From Alphaproteobacteria bacterium MarineAlpha9_Bin7 (lineage in GTDB: Bacteria; Pseudomonadota; Alphaproteobacteria; UBA7887): a stretch of DNA of 9,749 nucleotides. The first letter of the stretch is position 1; the number at the start of each line of letters is the position of its first letter. The notes under the pieces were generated by a model. That model was not told where the DNA came from. It was given only the letters and a program-made list of their open reading frames with translations, and did not search any database. This document shows positions 6,291-9,749 of this stretch, one piece after another. The position numbers and the translations under genes are program-made. The stretch is from contig PTKD01000055.1 in NCBI GenBank assembly GCA_002938115.1, forward strand, positions 1 through 9,749. Reading direction: 5' to 3'.

Positions 6291-6319
6291 TTGACGATTT
6301 TAACGCTGAGGCCTAACAG
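6291..6319 (+). promoter_or_regulatory. possible promoter of def
   Basis: TTGACG (6291-6296; 5 of 6 to consensus), a 17-bp spacer, and TAACAG (6314-6319; a weak -10). It lies 50 bp before the chosen def start and would give a leader of about 40 nt. The position also supports the internal ATG at 6369, since the longer frame starting at 6252 would begin upstream of the promoter. Confidence 0.35.
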
Positions 6320-6368
6320 TTTGGTGCCTGATCTCTCTTTCTGCGGCCTACTCAAAAATCGAACTGCC

Positions 6369-6911
6369 ATGGCCAAATTACCTATCATTATTGCTCCTGA
6401 CCCCCGACTCAAAATTACAGCGACGCTGGTTGACAAAGTCGACAATGCAGTACGAAAATTCATGGATGATTTGCTCGACACTATGTACGCAGCACCCGGG
6501 ATTGGACTTGCCGCGCCACAAGTTGGTGTGGCGAAGCGAATTTTGGTTATAGACCTTGCCCAGAAGGATTCACCGCCGGCCCCGCTGCAAATTGTCAACC
6601 CGGAACTCATTTGGACCTCCGAAGAATTTGAGTCCAACGAAGAGGGTTGTCTGTCGCTCCCGGACCAGTACGCAGAGATCAAGCGGCCTAAAAGCGCCCG
6701 GATTCGATACTTAGACCAGCAAAATGTCGACCGCGAGCTTGAAGCCACCGGGATGCTTGCCGCGTGCCTTCAACATGAAATGGACCATCTCGATGGGCGA
6801 TTGTTTGTGGACCATCTATCCCGATTAAAACGCGACATGATTCTGCGAAAACTTTCGAAATTGGATCATTCGGATGGCAATGACCATCATCGCACAATGT
6901 CAACCGTCTGA
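6369..6911 (+). CDS. def: peptide deformylase
   Basis: 180-aa cytosolic metalloenzyme that removes the formyl group from the N-terminal methionine of nascent proteins at the ribosome exit. All three signature motifs are intact: GIGLAAPQVG (44-53), EGCLSLP (92-98, metal ligand Cys94) and QHEMDHLDG (135-143, ligands His136 and His140, catalytic Glu137). The metal is typically Fe2+. Length matches type I bacterial deformylases; the final 15 residues are polar and His-rich (HSDGNDHHR). An open frame begins at a TTG at 6252, but MAKLPIIIAPDPRLK is the classic N terminus, so the ATG at 6369 is taken. First gene of the def-fmt-truA group; 130 bp separate it from fmt, with no evident terminator. Confidence 0.97.
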   Translation: MAKLPIIIAPDPRLKITATLVDKVDNAVRKFMDDLLDTMYAAPGIGLAAPQVGVAKRILVIDLAQKDSPPAPLQIVNPELIWTSEEFESNEEGCLSLPDQYAEIKRPKSARIRYLDQQNVDRELEATGMLAACLQHEMDHLDGRLFVDHLSRLKRDMILRKLSKLDHSDGNDHHRTMSTV

Positions 6912-7041
6912 CTGCGTCGATAGAAAGCCCAGGGAACACAGCCCCTCTCAAAGACTCTAGTTTCACTGACCCCGCAACTGGATATCACTGGCATCATATT
7001 TATTGGATCTACCCTTAACTCCACGACAGGCTAAAACCCGA

Positions 7042-7968
7042 ATGACCCCACTCAAATTTGTGTTCATGGGAACTCCTGGTTTCGGCTTGCCCGCTTTTAA
7101 CGCACTGATCCATGCCGGTCATGCACCTCTTTGCGTCTACAGTCAGCCACCTCGTCCTGCAGGGCGTCAGCGGACCTTGCGGAATAGTCCGATGATCGAA
7201 GCTGCCAACTCACAGAATGTGCAATCGAGGACGCCTACAAACTTCAAGGATGGTCATGAAATACAGTCAATCGTGGCTTTGGCGCCCGACGTTACGGTAG
7301 TTGCCGCATATGGTCTAATATTGCCAAAGATTGTTCTAGAAGCGCCGCGCCTGGGTTGCATCAACATTCATGCCTCATTGTTGCCCCGGTGGCGGGGGGC
7401 CGCACCAATTCAGCGCGCAATTATGGCCGGAGACAAAATTACCGGCATTACAATCATGCGCATGGATGAAGGACTGGACACGGGACCTATTCTTGCCCAA
7501 CGGGAAATAGACATTGGCTCAGACGACGGGGGAAAGCTCCATGATCGCCTCTCAAGGTTGGGTGCTGAGATGATTGTTGAAACTCTTGCAAACATGGAGG
7601 CCGATGCTCTGTCGCAAATTCCGCAATCAAAAAGCGGTGCCACCTACGCCTCCCGTTTAACTTCCGAGGATGAACGTTTATCTTGGAGTCGATCCGCGGG
7701 AGAACTTGGAGCTCAGGTGCGTGCACTAAGCCCTCATCCAGGAGCATATTTCCTGTTTAAAGGAGAACGTTGGAAAGTGCTAACAGCCGTAATCGAGCAA
7801 ACAAAAATGAAAACTAAGCCAGGGCGCGTGATTGATGATCGGCTGACAATTGGGTGCGCGGTGGGCGCACTAAGACCGAGCAAAATCCAACGACCAGGGC
7901 GCAAACCGATGCCAACCGCCGACGCACTTCATGGTGCAAGTATTCCACCCGGCACACAACTGAGTTGA
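7042..7968 (+). CDS. fmt: methionyl-tRNA formyltransferase
   Basis: 308-aa cytosolic enzyme that transfers a formyl group from 10-formyl-tetrahydrofolate to Met-tRNA(fMet), permitting initiation. The N-terminal Rossmann-like catalytic domain starts KFVFMGTPGFG. The catalytic triad is visible as Asn108 and His110 in CINIHASLLPRWRG and Asp146 in DEGLDTGPIL, equivalent to Asn106, His108 and Asp144 of E. coli. A C-terminal OB-like tRNA-binding domain (about 205-308) ends PPGTQLS. The loop after QPPRPAGR reads QRTLRNSP, slightly unlike the usual GKKLRPSP. A TTG at 7003 would extend the frame by 13 residues; the ATG at 7042 aligns with the family start and is preferred, though its ribosome-binding site is weak. 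truA follows after 6 bp, so the two are surely cotranscribed. Functionally paired with def. Confidence 0.97.
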   Translation: MTPLKFVFMGTPGFGLPAFNALIHAGHAPLCVYSQPPRPAGRQRTLRNSPMIEAANSQNVQSRTPTNFKDGHEIQSIVALAPDVTVVAAYGLILPKIVLEAPRLGCINIHASLLPRWRGAAPIQRAIMAGDKITGITIMRMDEGLDTGPILAQREIDIGSDDGGKLHDRLSRLGAEMIVETLANMEADALSQIPQSKSGATYASRLTSEDERLSWSRSAGELGAQVRALSPHPGAYFLFKGERWKVLTAVIEQTKMKTKPGRVIDDRLTIGCAVGALRPSKIQRPGRKPMPTADALHGASIPPGTQLS

Positions 7969-7974
7969 TCATTA

Positions 7975-8715
7975 ATGCCCCGTTACAAACTTACAATCGA
8001 GTACGACGGAACTAACTTTGTTGGATGGCAACAGCAGGATAATGGCCCTTCTGTACAGACAGCACTCCAGACAGCCGCTCTAAACTTTGTTGGTGCACAC
8101 GTAGACTGTATGGCGGCGGGGCGTACCGATTCAGGTGTCCACGCTCTTGGTCAGGTAGCACATTTGGATTTACCGGGCCACTACGACACGGATACCGTAC
8201 GAGATGCTCTTAACGCTCACCTTCGTCCAGCACCGATTGCAGTACTTGATGTTGAACAGGTCAGTGAACAGTTTCACGCTAGATTTTCAGCCACCAGACG
8301 GACCTATCGTTATGTAATCGTCAATCGGCGCACACCCCTAACGGTGGAACGTGGGCGGGCTTGGCTTGTGCCGCGGCCCCTTGACGAAAATGCAATGCTA
8401 AACGCGAGCAAACACCTATTAGGGAAACATGATTTCACCAGCTTTCGCGCAGCAGAATGCCAAGCAAAATCGGCGGTGAAAACTCTCGACACTCTAGAAT
8501 CGGTGAGGACAGGAGACCACATAAACATCACCGCCGGAGCTCGATCTTTTCTGCACCGACAAATTAGAAATATTGTTGGCACGCTAGTAACGGTTGGAGA
8601 AGGAAAAATTATGCCGGGCCAAGTTGCAAATATTTTAGCAGCCCGCGATAGAGAAAGTGCTGGTCCCTGCGCTCCTCCGGATGGTCTCTATTTAGTTTCT
8701 GTAGAATACGACTGA
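7975..8715 (+). CDS. truA: tRNA pseudouridine(38-40) synthase TruA
   Basis: 246-aa cytosolic enzyme that isomerises uridines 38, 39 and 40 of the tRNA anticodon arm to pseudouridine. The N terminus RYKLTIEYDGTNFVGWQ is diagnostic, and the catalytic Asp52 lies in AAGRTDSGVHALGQ. The second half of the fold shows KHDFTSFRA and FLHRQIRNIVGTLV, and the end APPDGLYLVSVEYD is typical. Length is standard for alphaproteobacteria. It starts 6 bp after fmt without its own promoter and no strong Shine-Dalgarno, so translation probably depends on ribosomes from fmt. The split tRNA-Thr in this window has U39, a base TruA could modify after splicing (inference). Confidence 0.97.
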   Translation: MPRYKLTIEYDGTNFVGWQQQDNGPSVQTALQTAALNFVGAHVDCMAAGRTDSGVHALGQVAHLDLPGHYDTDTVRDALNAHLRPAPIAVLDVEQVSEQFHARFSATRRTYRYVIVNRRTPLTVERGRAWLVPRPLDENAMLNASKHLLGKHDFTSFRAAECQAKSAVKTLDTLESVRTGDHINITAGARSFLHRQIRNIVGTLVTVGEGKIMPGQVANILAARDRESAGPCAPPDGLYLVSVEYD

Positions 8716-8770
8716 GCTCAACAAATATTAGCGTAGAAAACTTCATGCAAAATACCACTTAAAATAAGAT

Positions 8771-9337
8771 TCAAGCTCCTCGTCCCAGGCTCAGAATCAA
8801 GGCATCTAAGAGAACGGCGAGTAATAAGCCTATAACAACGACCAAAATGGTCTTTCCAAAACCAAGGCCCAGAACTAAACGCGTAACAAAATAATCGTAG
8901 TATAACAGCAGCATAAGCAACGATAATACGAACAAATCACCAACTATTCCGCCCAAAGCCATACCCAGATAGCTCACAACCAACACCAAAGTCCATTGGG
9001 GAATCGCCAACCAATTGATTGCAATGATATAGCTCGCGTATTGGCCTCTCCTCTCTAAGACCTGCACCAACCACACCATCACTATTGGGAACACGACCCA
9101 ACCCAAGCCGTAACGCAATAAATGGAGGCCGGTACCAGTTGACCGTTCCGCTTCTGCATCGGTTGTGTGTAAAACGCTTAGGACCAAAAACATCGGCAAC
9201 GCTATCAATGCCGCAGAGAACGACCGCCAAAAACCGTCCGCAGTATGATTAAAATATTTCATACCACCGGGATCAAATTTGAACAGACGCCATGCACCGA
9301 AGAGCGAAGTCGTGATCTCCGCACGAAGTGGCATCAT
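8771..9337 (-). CDS. polytopic inner-membrane protein of unknown function
   Basis: 188-aa protein with a short cytosolic-looking N terminus (about 37 residues) followed by five likely transmembrane segments: about 38-57, 74-93, 100-124, 131-150 and 158-185. No catalytic or transport motif is visible. Its N-terminal stretch FNHTADGFWRSFSAALIALP gives the impression of a conserved alphaproteobacterial family, with a Yip1-like arrangement as one possibility, but I cannot name it with confidence. It begins at ATGATG whose first ATG shares four bases with the dapE stop (ATGA), so the two are translationally coupled. Convergent with truA, 55 bp apart, without a clear terminator hairpin. Confidence 0.8.
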   Translation of the reverse strand: MMPLRAEITTSLFGAWRLFKFDPGGMKYFNHTADGFWRSFSAALIALPMFLVLSVLHTTDAEAERSTGTGLHLLRYGLGWVVFPIVMVWLVQVLERRGQYASYIIAINWLAIPQWTLVLVVSYLGMALGGIVGDLFVLSLLMLLLYYDYFVTRLVLGLGFGKTILVVVIGLLLAVLLDALILSLGRGA

Positions 9338-9749
9338 TTGCTTGTCTTTAAAAAATATCGTTCAAGGACAGAGAGATAAACATCCGATAACATCTCAAGA
9401 TCCGAGATAGAAACGCACTCATCTACCTTATGCATAGTACGGCCGACCAAGCCGAATTCTACGACCGGGCATATATCTTTAATAAAACGCGCGTCAGAGG
9501 TTCCTCCCGAAGTAGACAACGTTGGCATCGTCCCACTTACTTCCGCCACAGCACTGCTAACGATTTCCGTAAACGCACCACGAGGTGTTAGAAAGGCTTC
9601 CCCTGAAATACGCACATCAAGATTGTAATCCTTTGCATAGGCATCACACAAATTTCGGATCCAATGGCTCAAACTCGAACCATCTTGACGATCACCAAAT
9701 CGTATGTTCACGCGGGCACTAGCACAGGCTGGAATGACATTTGTTGCTT
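9334..9749 (-). CDS. dapE: succinyl-diaminopimelate desuccinylase, C-terminal part (partial)
   Basis: The frame continues past the right edge of the window; about 138 codons of the 3' end are visible. DapE hydrolyses N-succinyl-LL-diaminopimelate to LL-diaminopimelate and succinate in the lysine and peptidoglycan-precursor pathway, as a dinuclear zinc enzyme of the M20 family. Visible marks are NVIPACASARVNIRFGD (start of the dimerisation-domain region), SGGTSDARFI and VVEFGLVGRTMHKVDE, whose His is the last zinc ligand. A GTG inside the frame at 9711 is not a start, because the family motif NVIPA continues upstream of it. The stop TGA overlaps the start of the membrane-protein gene by 4 nt. 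Proximity to truA-fmt-def is a familiar alphaproteobacterial arrangement. Confidence 0.94.
   Translation of the reverse strand, partial: ATNVIPACASARVNIRFGDRQDGSSLSHWIRNLCDAYAKDYNLDVRISGEAFLTPRGAFTEIVSSAVAEVSGTMPTLSTSGGTSDARFIKDICPVVEFGLVGRTMHKVDECVSISDLEMLSDVYLSVLERYFLKTSK

Noticed and set aside
6252..6368. 39-residue extension of peptide deformylase from a TTG
   Set aside because: The extension is absent from the family, starts upstream of the likely promoter, and MAKLPIIIAPDP is the standard N terminus.
6912..7041. 130-bp def-fmt gap as a site for a small RNA or terminator
   Set aside because: No stable hairpin with a T-run, no tRNA-like fold and no open frame of convincing composition; it appears to be plain intergenic leader.

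Overview
The window looks like the chromosome of a free-living alphaproteobacterium. The evidence is the def-fmt-truA block with dapE beside it (an arrangement familiar from alphaproteobacteria), the DUF4743/Nudix protein, the style of the tRNA-Thr(CGU) sequence, and moderate GC. The species cannot be named from this sequence. I saw no phage, transposase, integrase or CRISPR signature.

Layout from left to right: the C-terminal end of an unrecognised protein (+); a DUF4743-Nudix hydrolase (-) divergent from a lipoprotein alpha/beta hydrolase of the monoacylglycerol-lipase type (+); a TetA-like MFS drug-efflux transporter (-) convergent with that hydrolase; a gene-sparse stretch of about 680 bp; a Sel1-repeat plus SPOR-domain lipoprotein (+); rmuC (-) convergent with it; then def, fmt and truA (+), which form N-formylmethionine on the initiator tRNA, remove the formyl group from new proteins and pseudouridylate tRNA; finally a small polytopic membrane protein and the C-terminal part of dapE (-), overlapping by 4 nt and convergent with truA.

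The main discovery is in the gene-sparse stretch. On the minus strand a complete tRNA-Thr(CGU) gene (3774 down to 3469, CCA encoded) is split in the anticodon loop by a 230-nt group I self-splicing intron (3738 down to 3509). The intron starts right after U36 of the anticodon. It can be folded by hand into P1 to P9, with a U.G pair at the 5' splice site, GNRA tetraloops in L2 and L9, a terminal omega-G, and a core closely resembling my recollection of the Azoarcus tRNA-Ile(CAU) intron (subgroup IC3), including compensatory changes in P7. It has no room for a homing endonuclease. Group I introns are known in bacterial tRNA-Ile(CAU), tRNA-Arg(CCU), tRNA-Leu(UAA) and tRNA-fMet; I do not recall a described case in tRNA-Thr(CGU).

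The remaining genes are ordinary chromosomal genes. Several starts were moved downstream of the longest open frame because of family length or start-codon quality (Nudix, Sel1-SPOR, def, fmt, MFS). Promoter calls are by eye and tentative.
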